Assembly (NCBI RefSeq): GCF_002261185.1
Contig: NZ_NEVQ01000022.1
Location: 558,001 to 622,000, forward strand
Length of the DNA: 64,000 nucleotides
Direction of reading: 5' to 3'
Source: Bordetella genomosp. 4
Lineage (GTDB): Bacteria; Pseudomonadota; Gammaproteobacteria; Burkholderiales; Burkholderiaceae_B
Shown here one piece after another: positions 26,376 to 35,129 of this stretch. Under the pieces are notes generated by a model, which saw only the letters and a list, made by a program, of their open reading frames with translations, was not told the DNA's origin and searched no databases. Within the stretch, counting starts at the first letter, position 1. Each line of letters opens with the position of its first letter. The position numbers were made by a program, and so were the translations under genes.

Positions 26376-27875
26376 CTATTGCCCTACGACGCCCGCTTCT
26401 TGGTAGATGTGCTTGATTTCCATGAAGTCGATCAACGCATCAAAGCCGTGCAGACGGCCGATGCCACTGCGTCGATAGCCGCCGGTCTCGGCCTCTGCAA
26501 ACAGTTTGTTGTGATCATTGATCCACACGGTGCCGTTGCGCAGTGCTCGAGCCACACGCATTGAACGTGCGCCGTCGTGTGTCCACACGCTGGCTGACAA
26601 GCCATAGTCGGTGTGATTGGCACGCGCGACAGCCTCGGCCTCGTCCTCGAATCGTTCCAGCACCAGCAAGGGCCCGAAGATTTCTTCCTGCACGAAAAAG
26701 GCGTTGGTATCCCGATGAGCAACCAACGAAGGCGACATAAAGCAGCCCGAGGCGAGCTCCCCCTGCAGTCGATGTCCCGCCAGCACCACCTCGTCGGCCA
26801 TCTGTTGAGCGGCATCGATACCTGTTTGTACTTGCTGCAACGCGTTGGGGTCGATCAGCGGCCCGATCTGGGAACCCGGCGCGTCGCCCGGCCCGACTTT
26901 CAGTGCAGCCAAAGCATCACGCAGCGCGAGCTTCATTTCCTCGTAACGCGAGGCATGCACCAGCACTCGCCGCGCAGCGGTGCACTGCTGGCCCGAGATG
27001 ATGGTGGCTGCCGCAGCCAAGCGCGGCGCAGCCCATTTCACATCGACATCATCGAACACCACACAGCATGATTTGCCGCCCAACTCCAGCGAGAGCTTTT
27101 TCATCGTTGGCGCGGCAGCAGCCATAATCCGCTGTCCTACCGCGTTAGACCCCGTAAAGCTGATCACATCCACATCGGATGAGGACACCAGCGCTTGAGC
27201 CACCTCGTTCCCGCTTTCTGTCAGCAGATTCACCACGCCTGCAGGGACATCAGGGTCGCCCACCAAGGGCGCAATCAAGGCCGCGCTCAAGCGCGCCGTT
27301 TGCCATGCAGACTTGATGACCACCGTGCAACCCGCCGCCATGGCGGGAGTCAAGGCGCGGATAAGCAATACCGCAGGTGCATTCCACGGAATGATCAGAC
27401 CAGCAACGCCAGCCGGCTCTTTTAACAGCGTCGCGAACGCGCCCGGCTCGACTTCAAAGACATGACCCGGGATGTGGCGGGTCAGTCCAGCGTAGTAACG
27501 GATCTCGGAAATCGCCGCTGCGATTTCACCGCGCGACTGCGCCAGGACCTTGCCATTTTCCAGGGTCAATAACTGTGCCAGCGCTTCCGATTGCGATTCC
27601 AACTGATCGGCCCAACGCAACATAGCCATCTGACGGCGGCGCGGGCTCTGCGCCCATGCGGTGCCATAAAAAGCCTGGTGTGCCGCCGCAATGGCCATTT
27701 GCGCGTCCTGGGCGTCACTGTCGGCGTAGTACCCGGCGACAGCACCGGTAGCAGGATCGTGCCTGACCCCTACACGCCCGCCCGCTGCCGTCGCCCAACG
27801 GCCTGCGATCAGATTCAGCGCTTGCGTGGTCTGCTGCTGGCTACGGGCCTGTGATTCGTGTGCGGGTTGCGCCAT
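26376..27875 (-). CDS. NAD(P)-dependent aldehyde dehydrogenase
   Basis: The 499-residue protein has the aldehyde dehydrogenase signatures: the catalytic Glu in 'LELGGKS', the nucleophile Cys in 'GQQCTAARR', and 'SFTGSNAVGQRI' at the cofactor site. The start at 27875 is chosen because GGAGG stands five bases upstream; ATG 27887 has no such site. It is the first gene of the furan cluster. Oxidation of furfural or HMF aldehyde groups to acids is the likely role, and it could also take the aldehyde made by the ThDP enzyme at the other end. Confidence 0.9.
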   Translation of the reverse strand: MAQPAHESQARSQQQTTQALNLIAGRWATAAGGRVGVRHDPATGAVAGYYADSDAQDAQMAIAAAHQAFYGTAWAQSPRRRQMAMLRWADQLESQSEALAQLLTLENGKVLAQSRGEIAAAISEIRYYAGLTRHIPGHVFEVEPGAFATLLKEPAGVAGLIIPWNAPAVLLIRALTPAMAAGCTVVIKSAWQTARLSAALIAPLVGDPDVPAGVVNLLTESGNEVAQALVSSSDVDVISFTGSNAVGQRIMAAAAPTMKKLSLELGGKSCCVVFDDVDVKWAAPRLAAAATIISGQQCTAARRVLVHASRYEEMKLALRDALAALKVGPGDAPGSQIGPLIDPNALQQVQTGIDAAQQMADEVVLAGHRLQGELASGCFMSPSLVAHRDTNAFFVQEEIFGPLLVLERFEDEAEAVARANHTDYGLSASVWTHDGARSMRVARALRNGTVWINDHNKLFAEAETGGYRRSGIGRLHGFDALIDFMEIKHIYQEAGVVGQ

Positions 27876-27925
27876 TGCTGCCTCCATCAAGTACGGGTTT
27901 GCGAACCTCGTTTTGTCAGGAGGGC

Positions 27926-27954
27926 AGTCTAGATATCGGTAAATATCAGGTCAA
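27926..27954 (-). promoter_or_regulatory. Promoter of the furan cluster (within a duplicated 41-bp block)
   Basis: On the minus strand TTGACC (27954-27949) and TAGACT (27931-27926) stand 17 bp apart, a good sigma-70 promoter about 51 bp before the aldehyde dehydrogenase start. The whole block 27926-27966 matches 29115-29155 at 36 of 41 positions, including the AT-rich stretch upstream of the -35 box where a LysR protein could bind. Confidence 0.75.
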
Positions 27955-28025
27955 TTAATATTTAATTATTATGTTCATCATATATAGTGATGGACAAACT
28001 GCCATTGATGATTCCGGCAGCACGA

Positions 28026-28048
28026 GCCCCGATCAGTGCGATCGGGGC
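28026..28048. repeat. Perfect 9-bp stem-loop after the Bug gene
   Basis: GCCCCGATC, AGTGC, GATCGGGGC form a strong hairpin 20 bp after the Bug gene stop at 28068. No T-run follows on the minus strand, so it is not a standard terminator. It may stabilise the mRNA end or separate this gene from the cluster promoter. Confidence 0.55.
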
Positions 28049-28067
28049 ATGGACAAAAGACACGCCC

Positions 28068-29045
28068 TCATTGCAGGGGAATCGCAGCGTCCACGACGAC
28101 CTGACGCCACTTGTCCATTTGCGCCGTGATGAAAGCAGCAAAATCCGCCGAGCTGCCTCCTGTGGGAACGACGCCCTGCTCCCGAAATATCTTCTTGACC
28201 TCTTCTGTCGCCAGGATGGCGTTAATCTGGGTATTGAGTTTCTGCAGAATCGGTTCGGGAGTCCCCGCAGGCGCAACAAAGCCATGCCAGGAGGAAACGT
28301 GATACCCGGGAACGCCGGCTTCGGCGACGGTGGGCAGATCTGGCATCAACGGTGACCGATGCTCGTCGGCAATGGCGATGGCACGCACCTTGCCCGACTG
28401 AATAAACGGCAGGACATGCGGAAACGCATCAAAGGCCAGCTCAACCTGGCCGCCGGCCAGATCCGTCAGCATTGGCGTACTGCCTTTGTAGGGAATCTGG
28501 GTCATTTCCACCGATGCCATACGCTCGAACAATGCCATGGCCAAATGATTCGAAGATCCGCTGCCCGAGGACCCATAATTGATCTGGCGTGGGCCGGCAC
28601 GCGCGGCATCCACCACGGCGCCGACGCTCTTCAAGGATGAGTCGGCATGCACGGCCAACAGCATGGGAGATTGCCCTGCCAGTATCACTGGCGCGAACTC
28701 CTTGGCCGTGTCATAGGGCAAGGACCGATACAACGCCGGGTTGGCGGCAAAGGGAAACTGCGCCACCAGCAAGGTATAGCCATCCGGCGCGGCCTTGGCC
28801 ACGATGGAGGTGCCAATGATGGTTCCCGCTCCGGGTTTATTGTCTACGACTACCGGCTGCCCCCAGGCCGCGCTCAGCTTGCTGGCTACCACGCGGCCCA
28901 GTGTGTCATTGAACCCGCCTGGCGGATAAGGCACGACGATATGGATTGGTTTTTGCGGATAGTCTTGCGCCTGCGCAGTTGTGCCGCAGATCATCACCCC
29001 AGCGGCCACCATGATGGCTGCGATACGTTTGAGTTCTCGAAACAT
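28068..29045 (-). CDS. Bug/TctC-family periplasmic binding protein
   Basis: The 325-residue protein has a signal peptide ending near 'AQAQDYPQKP', then 'IHIVVPYPPGGFNDTLGR', 'NKPGAGTIIG' and 'PYKGSTPML'. It diverges from the LysR gene at 29237 and is driven by a promoter almost identical to that of the furan cluster. It therefore probably belongs to the same regulon and binds a pathway compound. It may work with a sensor or an unlinked TctAB system, since no membrane partner is encoded here. It is the closest relative in the window of the Bug protein at 25339-26313. Confidence 0.92.
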   Translation of the reverse strand: MFRELKRIAAIMVAAGVMICGTTAQAQDYPQKPIHIVVPYPPGGFNDTLGRVVASKLSAAWGQPVVVDNKPGAGTIIGTSIVAKAAPDGYTLLVAQFPFAANPALYRSLPYDTAKEFAPVILAGQSPMLLAVHADSSLKSVGAVVDAARAGPRQINYGSSGSGSSNHLAMALFERMASVEMTQIPYKGSTPMLTDLAGGQVELAFDAFPHVLPFIQSGKVRAIAIADEHRSPLMPDLPTVAEAGVPGYHVSSWHGFVAPAGTPEPILQKLNTQINAILATEEVKKIFREQGVVPTGGSSADFAAFITAQMDKWRQVVVDAAIPLQ

Positions 29046-29114
29046 GTGCCCCCCTCCGTTAAAAGAATGTGCGCGGCAGCGCCGTGGGGCCCCGCCTGCC
29101 TTATTTGTGCGGAG

Positions 29115-29143
29115 AGTCTAGAAATGGGCATATATCAGGTCAA
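29115..29143 (-). promoter_or_regulatory. Duplicate of the cluster promoter, driving the second Bug gene
   Basis: TTGACC (29143-29138) and TAGACT (29120-29115) with a 17-bp spacer on the minus strand lie 70 bp before the Bug gene start. The 41-bp block 29115-29155 is 36/41 identical to 27926-27966, so the two units are probably co-regulated. Confidence 0.75.
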
Positions 29144-29152
29144 TTAATTTTT

Positions 29153-29171
29153 AATGATCACAATAATCATT
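29153..29171. promoter_or_regulatory. Palindromic site in LysR-Bug divergent region
   Basis: AATGAT and ATCATT are perfect 6-bp arms around CACAATA. The site stands just upstream of the Bug promoter -35 box and 66 bp before the LysR start, the usual position of a LysR recognition site. A Fur-like site is a less likely reading. Confidence 0.45.
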
Positions 29172-29236
29172 ATTTATGATGAAATAAGCACCTGAGTTTT
29201 GCGCAGTGCTTGAGCACACCATGTCTTGGGGACCCT

Positions 29237-30163
29237 ATGGAATTCCGGCAAATTCAATATTTCATCTGCCTCTTCGAAGAAGGCTCTGTCACGCGCGCTG
29301 CCCGCCGGCTCAACATCGTGCAACCAGCGTTGAGCATGCAGATTGCGCGACTGGAGGACGAGCTGGGACAACAGCTGTTCGAGCGCAGCCAACAAGGCAT
29401 GCAGCCTACATCGGCCGCGCGTCAGATGTACCGGCTTTTTCTACCGATATTGCGTGATTTCACGCACGCCCGCGAACAAGTCCTGCGCAAGGACGGCGAG
29501 CTGCATGGGCACGTCAACATCGGCATCATCGCCTCTGTGGCCCAAGGTGTTTTGTCCGATGCCGTAGAGGAGTTCACGACGCAGCATCCCAAAGTCACAC
29601 TGACCGTGACTGATGGCTATAGCGCTACGCTGGCAGACCGCGTCGCCGGCGGCGAGCTGGACGCCGCATTCATCAATAAACCGCGCCGCCCGTTGGCGCT
29701 GAACCTGGAACATGTGGTCGACGAGGACATGGTATTGGTGACCGGGGCCGACCATCACCAGCACCTGCCGGCCAGCGTACCGTTGCGTGATGTCATTGCA
29801 TTGGACCTGGCCTTGCCAACGCGCAAACATGGGCTGCGGCTGATTCTGGAGAGCTTCGCCCAGGCAGAGGACATCGATCTGACGCCGGTCTTTGAGTTCG
29901 ACTCCATTGTGTCCATCATCAAACTCGTCGAGCGCACGCGATTTGTTACGCTACTGCCCCGCGTGGCCATCAGCAACCGGGTACAGCGAGGCCGCCTGAA
30001 ATGCCATGAGGTGGTTTCACCGCGGCTCATTCGCCAAATCGCCCGGGTCACACACCCGCGCCGCGCACTGAGTGCGGAGGCTTCTGCGTTTGTGGCTTTA
30101 TTATCTGAACATATGCGCCGGTTGGACACATCCCAGCAATCCTCTAAATCTTCTAAGAAATAG
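29237..30163 (+). CDS. LysR-family regulator, candidate regulator of the furan cluster
   Basis: The 308-residue protein has an N-terminal helix-turn-helix ('[21 protein letters not shown]', residues about 16-36) and an effector domain with '[10 protein letters not shown]'. The ATG at 29237 gives the common 'MEFRQIQYF' opening. It diverges from the Bug gene at 28068, whose promoter is nearly the same as the furan cluster promoter 1.2 kb away. This makes it the best candidate for an HmfR-like activator of both units. The next Bug gene on the same strand starts 7 bp after its stop. Confidence 0.9.
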   Translation: MEFRQIQYFICLFEEGSVTRAARRLNIVQPALSMQIARLEDELGQQLFERSQQGMQPTSAARQMYRLFLPILRDFTHAREQVLRKDGELHGHVNIGIIASVAQGVLSDAVEEFTTQHPKVTLTVTDGYSATLADRVAGGELDAAFINKPRRPLALNLEHVVDEDMVLVTGADHHQHLPASVPLRDVIALDLALPTRKHGLRLILESFAQAEDIDLTPVFEFDSIVSIIKLVERTRFVTLLPRVAISNRVQRGRLKCHEVVSPRLIRQIARVTHPRRALSAEASAFVALLSEHMRRLDTSQQSSKSSKK

Positions 30164-30170
30164 GTTTTTT

Positions 30171-31142
30171 ATGTCGCAGCGATTCCCCCGCTTTGCCGCG
30201 TTGATGGCAGGCATCATCCTCTCGGCCGCCGGAGCGGCCCACGCCGCCTATCCTGAACGGCCCATCAATCTCGTCGTGCCCTTTCCTCCGGGTCAGGCCA
30301 CTGACATTTTTGCGCGTATGGTGGCCGAGCAATTGGCTAAAGAAGTCGGCCAGCCAGTCGTGGTCGAAAACAAGGCCGGCGCCGGCAGCAACATCGGTAT
30401 GCAGTTTGTGCACCGTGCCGAGCCCGATGGCTATACCCTGGTGGTCGGCGGCAGCGCCGCCGCGGTCAATCAAACGCTCTACAGCAACCCGGGCTACTCG
30501 CTGCAAAAGGATTTCACGCCGGTGGGCGGCATCTTTACCGTGCCCCTGGTGTTCTTGGCCAACCCCAAAAGCGGCATCACTTCGTTGCCGCAATTGATAG
30601 AAAAAGCCAAGGCCAAACCGAACGAATTGGCGTATGCCAGCGCAGGGATTGGCGGCACGCAGCACCTCTCGGCAGAGATGTTCAAGGCCGACGCCGGCGT
30701 CGAGGTCCGCCATATTCCCTATAAAGGCAGCGGTCCCGCGCAAGCAGATTTCCTGGGCAATCATGTGCCGTTGATGGTGGACTCGGTCACGGCTGCGTTG
30801 CCGCACATCGGTTCGCATGCCGCCGTGGCGCTGGCTGTCACGACGAGCAAACGCGTGCCGCAGTTGCCCGACGTGCCCACCGTTGCAGAATCTGGGTTGC
30901 CGGGATTTGAGGCAGTGGGTTGGGCCATGGTGTTTGCCCCCGCACAGACGCCTGCCGATGTGGTGACGTACCTCAATCAAAAGATCAACGCGATTCTGCA
31001 GTCGCCGGAAATGCAAAAGGCCTTGGCCGACCGAGGTGGCCAGCCGTTGGTCTACACCCCCGATGAGGGCAAGCGCTTTGTCGACCAGGAGGTCGCGAAA
31101 TGGGGTAACGCCGTCAAGAAATCGGGCGCGTCGGTTGACTGA
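30171..31142 (+). CDS. Bug/TctC-family periplasmic binding protein
   Basis: The 323-residue protein has a signal peptide ending at 'AHAAYPERP', then '[14 protein letters not shown]' (Gln instead of the second Gly of the usual PGG), '[10 protein letters not shown]' and '[10 protein letters not shown]'. It lies between two LysR genes on the same strand with gaps of 7 and 8 bp, so the three may be transcribed together. Ligand unknown. Position suggests a link either with the furan regulon or with the second LysR's targets. Confidence 0.92.
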   Translation: MSQRFPRFAALMAGIILSAAGAAHAAYPERPINLVVPFPPGQATDIFARMVAEQLAKEVGQPVVVENKAGAGSNIGMQFVHRAEPDGYTLVVGGSAAAVNQTLYSNPGYSLQKDFTPVGGIFTVPLVFLANPKSGITSLPQLIEKAKAKPNELAYASAGIGGTQHLSAEMFKADAGVEVRHIPYKGSGPAQADFLGNHVPLMVDSVTAALPHIGSHAAVALAVTTSKRVPQLPDVPTVAESGLPGFEAVGWAMVFAPAQTPADVVTYLNQKINAILQSPEMQKALADRGGQPLVYTPDEGKRFVDQEVAKWGNAVKKSGASVD

Positions 31143-31151
31143 CGCTTTGCC

Positions 31152-32057
31152 ATGCTGACCTTCAAGCAGATCGAAGCCCTGTATTGGGTGGTGCAATTGG
31201 GTGGCTTTGCCAATGCGGCAGAACGGCTCAACACCACCCAATCGGCGATCACCAAACGGATTCAGGAACTGGAAACGAATTTCGGTATTCAGATCTTTGA
31301 CCGCAGCGGCCAGAAGGCCACGCTGACGCGCATGGGCGAAGAGCTGCTGGATATGGCGGCGGATCTGCTGGGACGGCGTGATCAGATGCTGCTGAAGATG
31401 AAAGGCTTCAAGCCTTTCTCGGGCTCGCTGCGCCTGGGCATCACGGAAATCACGGCGATGACCTGGCTGCCCAAGCTGATGACGGAATTGCGAACGCTGT
31501 TTCCTGAACTGGTCGTATTGCCGAAAATCGGCCTGGCGTGGCAATTGCAGCAGAGCTTGCTGCAAGGGCAATTGGACATGGCGATCCTGCACCGGGAATT
31601 ACGCAATCCGTTTCTGGAGGCAGAGCCGATTGCACAGGTGAATTTTTCATGGGCAGGCAGTCCGGATGTAATTTCCCCGACCAAGATCTATACGCCGGAG
31701 GATCTGTCCCGGTTGAACATTATTCGCCAGGACCCGGACTCGGGGCTGAATGCGATTTACGACGAATGGTTTGCCCCGTATACGCCGCAGTCGAATTTGT
31801 TCACCATCAACAGCCTGCAGGCGATGGTGGGCATGGCGGTGGCGGGGTTTGGCGTGGCCTGCATGCCAGAGGACTATTTCGCTGAACTGTTTGCGAGCCG
31901 CAAACTCGTTGTCGCCCGCACGACGAAGGCCATGCCTTCGTCGCTGTACTGCGCCATGTATGCCAAACAGTCGAACACCATGTTCTATCAGGAAATCGCG
32001 CGCATTGCGCGCGAGGTGTGCGATTTTTCTCAGCCGTATGGCGGGCTCAGCGCGTAA
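31152..32057 (+). CDS. LysR-family transcriptional regulator
   Basis: The 301-residue protein has the LysR helix-turn-helix 'GGFANAAERLNTTQSAITKRI' (about residues 17-37) and a full effector-binding domain. It follows the Bug gene by 9 bp. It converges on the ABC transporter/aminotransferase/aldolase operon, whose far end has a large palindrome in the promoter region. It could regulate that operon, the Bug gene, or both. No divergent target is present next to it. Confidence 0.9.
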   Translation: MLTFKQIEALYWVVQLGGFANAAERLNTTQSAITKRIQELETNFGIQIFDRSGQKATLTRMGEELLDMAADLLGRRDQMLLKMKGFKPFSGSLRLGITEITAMTWLPKLMTELRTLFPELVVLPKIGLAWQLQQSLLQGQLDMAILHRELRNPFLEAEPIAQVNFSWAGSPDVISPTKIYTPEDLSRLNIIRQDPDSGLNAIYDEWFAPYTPQSNLFTINSLQAMVGMAVAGFGVACMPEDYFAELFASRKLVVARTTKAMPSSLYCAMYAKQSNTMFYQEIARIAREVCDFSQPYGGLSA

Positions 32058-32123
32058 CGCCAGGCCGGCGGCAACAACGGTTTGATATCGAAGCTCTGCC
32101 GCTCGGGGCTCGGTGCCTGAGGC

Positions 32124-32846
32124 TCAATGCTTGATATCGGATAGAAACTTGCGTGCACGATCAGTCTGCGGCTGCTCAAAAAACTGCTTGGGCGGCGCCT
32201 GTTCGACGATGCGGCCTGCATCCATGAACCAGACCGAGTCGGCGACTTCGCGAGCGAAGTTCATTTCATGCGTCACGCACACCATGGTCATGCCTTCGGC
32301 AGCGAGGGATTTCATGACCAGCAAGACTTCATTGACCATTTCCGGGTCCAAGGCGCTGGTGGGCTCGTCGAACAGCATGATGCGCGGCTTCATGGCCAGG
32401 GCACGGGCAATCGCGACGCGTTGCTGCTGTCCCCCCGATAGCTGGCCCGGATAAGCATCGGCCTTGTGGCCCATGCCCACGCGCTCCAACAATGCCACCG
32501 CATGTTCGCGCGCCTGGCTTTTATTCGAGCGCTTGAGCAGCACGGGTGCCATCATCAGGTTTTCCAGCACGCTCATGTGCGGGAACAGGTTGAACTGCTG
32601 GAATACGAAACCAATATGACTGCGCATCTCGTCGATCGATCCGCAGTTGTAGACGTCGATGCCATCGACAACGATATTGCCCTTCTGGATGGGCTCCAGG
32701 CGATTGACGGTGCGGATCAAAGTGGACTTGCCCGACCCCGAGGGGCCGCACACCACCAGGACCTCGCCTTTTTGCACTTGGGCATTGATGTTGTCCAGGG
32801 CGAGATACTCGCCATACCATTTACTGACGTTCTTGAATTCAATCAT
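32124..32846 (-). CDS. ABC transporter ATPase, polar amino-acid uptake family (GlnQ/GltL-like)
   Basis: The 240-residue protein has the Walker A 'GPSGSGKST', Q-loop '[13 protein letters not shown]', signature '[15 protein letters not shown]', Walker B '[14 protein letters not shown]' and H-loop 'VTHEM'. The length and 'FNLFPH' type are typical of amino-acid importers. It is the last gene of a six-gene minus-strand operon and powers the two permeases just upstream. Confidence 0.94.
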   Translation of the reverse strand: MIEFKNVSKWYGEYLALDNINAQVQKGEVLVVCGPSGSGKSTLIRTVNRLEPIQKGNIVVDGIDVYNCGSIDEMRSHIGFVFQQFNLFPHMSVLENLMMAPVLLKRSNKSQAREHAVALLERVGMGHKADAYPGQLSGGQQQRVAIARALAMKPRIMLFDEPTSALDPEMVNEVLLVMKSLAAEGMTMVCVTHEMNFAREVADSVWFMDAGRIVEQAPPKQFFEQPQTDRARKFLSDIKH

Positions 32847-32854
32847 AGGTAAGC

Positions 32855-33547
32855 CTAGGCTGCGACGGGCCGGGTTCCGCTCATGCGGATCTCAACGAGT
32901 TTGACGGCGCCGGTAAGGATCAGGTTCAGCACGAAATAGGTCAGCGCCAACAGCGCAAAGACTTCAAACGGCTTGGTCAGCAGAATATTGTTGACCTGCG
33001 AGGCAGCAAAGGTCAGCTCGTGCACGCTGATGACGAAACCCAGCGAGGTTTCTTTCACCGTCGAGATGAACTGACTCAGCATGCTGGGGATGGTGTTGTA
33101 CAGGGCCTGCGGCAAGATGATCTTGCGCATGGTCTGCATGTGGCTCAACCCGAGCGAGCGGCCGGCTTCCATCTGGCCTGCTGGCAGGGCCTGGATGCCG
33201 CTGCGGATGATCTCGGACAGGTACGCGCCCTCGTACAAAATCAATGCGGCAGCCATGGTCACGACACCGCTGACCGAGGTGCCGATGGCCAGCGGCAGGA
33301 AAAAATAGGCCCAGAAAATGAACATGATGAGCGGCAAGCCGCGCACCAGATACACCACCGCCGTAGCGGGCCAATAAAATATTTTGTGCGAGCTGATCCG
33401 GCCCAGGGCCAGTAACACGCCTAGCGGAAACGCCAATGCCAGGCTGACCAACGCCAGACCAATGGTTGCGACGAGTCCGCCCATCGGACCGTTGGGCCAT
33501 TGGCCCACCAGCAGCAATAACCAGTTATCGGAAAGTATCTCGAGCAT
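32855..33547 (-). CDS. ABC transporter permease, polar amino-acid family (GltK-like)
   Basis: The 230-residue protein has about five membrane segments and the permease-ATPase contact loop '[23 protein letters not shown]'. It pairs with the neighbouring permease to form the channel. The gene starts 7 bp after that permease and 8 bp before the ATPase gene, in one operon. Confidence 0.92.
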   Translation of the reverse strand: MLEILSDNWLLLLVGQWPNGPMGGLVATIGLALVSLALAFPLGVLLALGRISSHKIFYWPATAVVYLVRGLPLIMFIFWAYFFLPLAIGTSVSGVVTMAAALILYEGAYLSEIIRSGIQALPAGQMEAGRSLGLSHMQTMRKIILPQALYNTIPSMLSQFISTVKETSLGFVISVHELTFAASQVNNILLTKPFEVFALLALTYFVLNLILTGAVKLVEIRMSGTRPVAA

Positions 33548-33554
33548 GGCGGCC

Positions 33555-34259
33555 TTACCGGGTCTTGGTCACGTATGCGACCCGTTTAGAGAGATAGGCG
33601 CCCGCCAGCATCAGCAAGAGCGAGATCACCAGATACAACACCGTCACGACAGTGTAGATTTCGAATGTCTTGAACGTCGCGGATTCGATTTCCCGGCCCG
33701 CGCCCGTCAGCTCGATCAAGCCGATGGCCATCGCCAGGCTGGTGTTCTTGAACAACAGCAACATCTGGTTCGTCAGCGGCGGGATAGAGATCTTGAACGC
33801 CTGCGGCAGGATGACCTTGCGCATGGTGCGTAGATAGCTCAGTCCCAGACTGCGCGAGGCCTCCATCTGGCCGCGCGGGATAGCACGAATAGCGCTGCGC
33901 AGGTCCTCGCTCACGTAAGCTGCAGTCACGAGTCCCACCGCTATCGTGGCATAAAAGAACTCGCCGCCCACGATATTGATCACATCGTCCGCCGCGACCG
34001 GCATGAGGGCTGCCACACCGAAATACCACAACAAGATGTGGACCAACATCGGCACATTGCGATGAAAGGCCACATACAGAATGACCAGATAATTCAAGAC
34101 CCGGATGTTGAGCATGCGCACTACGGCAAGCACGCTGCCCAGCGCGAACGCCAACACCCAGGCGAACAAGGTCATCTTCAGGGTGGTGAGCAATCCACCC
34201 AAAATCAATGTCGGGTAGCCGTTACTGAGTAACGCACCGAAATCCAATGTGTAGTTCAT
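33555..34259 (-). CDS. ABC transporter permease, polar amino-acid family (GltJ-like)
   Basis: The 234-residue integral membrane protein has the contact loop 'EASRSLGLSYLRTMRKVILPQAF', matching the second permease. The extra periplasmic loop after TM2-3 ('MPVAADDVINIVGGEFFY') is typical of the larger GltJ-like partner. It follows the binding-protein gene by 21 bp. Confidence 0.92.
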   Translation of the reverse strand: MNYTLDFGALLSNGYPTLILGGLLTTLKMTLFAWVLAFALGSVLAVVRMLNIRVLNYLVILYVAFHRNVPMLVHILLWYFGVAALMPVAADDVINIVGGEFFYATIAVGLVTAAYVSEDLRSAIRAIPRGQMEASRSLGLSYLRTMRKVILPQAFKISIPPLTNQMLLLFKNTSLAMAIGLIELTGAGREIESATFKTFEIYTVVTVLYLVISLLLMLAGAYLSKRVAYVTKTR

Positions 34260-34280
34260 AAGCTACCCGCCCTGCCGGGA

Positions 34281-35111
34281 TCAACCTTTGATTTCTTCGA
34301 CTTTGAACACGCGCTTGGTCGGGAACTTGGTGTCCGGGCCAAACCAACGGTCGAAGATGGTTTGCAGCTCGCCGGAAGTCTCCAGCTGGGTGAGGACCTT
34401 GTTCACTTCATTGCGCAGGCCGTCTTCGCCTTTGCGCATCCCGATACCCCACGGCTCGACGAACAACGGCTCTTCGATGATGTCGAGTTTGACGGGCGAG
34501 CTTTCGGCGTCTTGCTTGAACTTCAACAGCATGAGTTCCGAACCGACAAAGCCGGACACCTTGCGCTGTTGCAGGGCGACAAACGCGGTAGGAGGGTCTT
34601 TGAACGTCACGGTGGTGACATCCGGGATCAGGCGTTTCGCACCCGATTCCGAGGAGGAGCCTGCAACGGCGCTCACACGCTTGCCCGCAAAGTCGGCGTT
34701 GGTTTTGAACGTACCGGCGTCGTCGCGACGAATCAGGATTTTCTGCGGGCTGACGTAGTGCTGGTAGCTGTAGTCGATCTGCTGCGCGCGCTCGGGAGTC
34801 CAACCCAGATTGGCTGCCACGAGGTCAACGCGGCCGCCGGCCAACTCGGGAATCCGGGCCGCCACGGAGATCATTTTGACCTCGAGCTTGACGCCCAGAT
34901 CGGCGGCAATTTTGTTGCACAGATCGATTTCGTAGCCCACGACCTGACGGGTCTTGGGGTCCTGGAAACTAAAGGGTTCGGAGGTGCCGAGCGTGCCGCA
35001 CACCAGGGTACCGCGCGCTTTGATATCGGACAGTGCGTCAGCATGCGCGACGTTTGCCATGCCCAGGCAAGCCACCAGGGGCAGGCACTTCAGAATATTT
35101 TTGAAGACCAT
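34281..35111 (-). CDS. Periplasmic amino-acid-binding protein of ABC importer (family 3)
   Basis: The 276-residue protein has a signal peptide ending at 'NVAHADALSD', then the family-3 motif 'GYEIDLCNKIAADLGVKLE' and the ligand-arginine region 'PERAQQIDYS'. It most resembles glutamate/aspartate-type (GltI) binding proteins. With an aminotransferase and a RraA-type aldolase in the same operon, the ligand could be a hydroxylated or methylated glutamate derivative rather than glutamate itself. That ligand is inferred. Confidence 0.92.
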   Translation of the reverse strand: MVFKNILKCLPLVACLGMANVAHADALSDIKARGTLVCGTLGTSEPFSFQDPKTRQVVGYEIDLCNKIAADLGVKLEVKMISVAARIPELAGGRVDLVAANLGWTPERAQQIDYSYQHYVSPQKILIRRDDAGTFKTNADFAGKRVSAVAGSSSESGAKRLIPDVTTVTFKDPPTAFVALQQRKVSGFVGSELMLLKFKQDAESSPVKLDIIEEPLFVEPWGIGMRKGEDGLRNEVNKVLTQLETSGELQTIFDRWFGPDTKFPTKRVFKVEEIKG

Positions 35112-35129
35112 GATTTCCTTCCTTGAGTG

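Noticed and set aside
28026-28048. Classic rho-independent terminator
   Set aside because: Strong hairpin but no T-run on either strand, so I list it only as a stem-loop.
30153-31592. 479-codon minus-strand frame opposite a Bug and a LysR gene
   Set aside because: Low-information Gln/His/Arg-rich translation, typical of an antisense frame.
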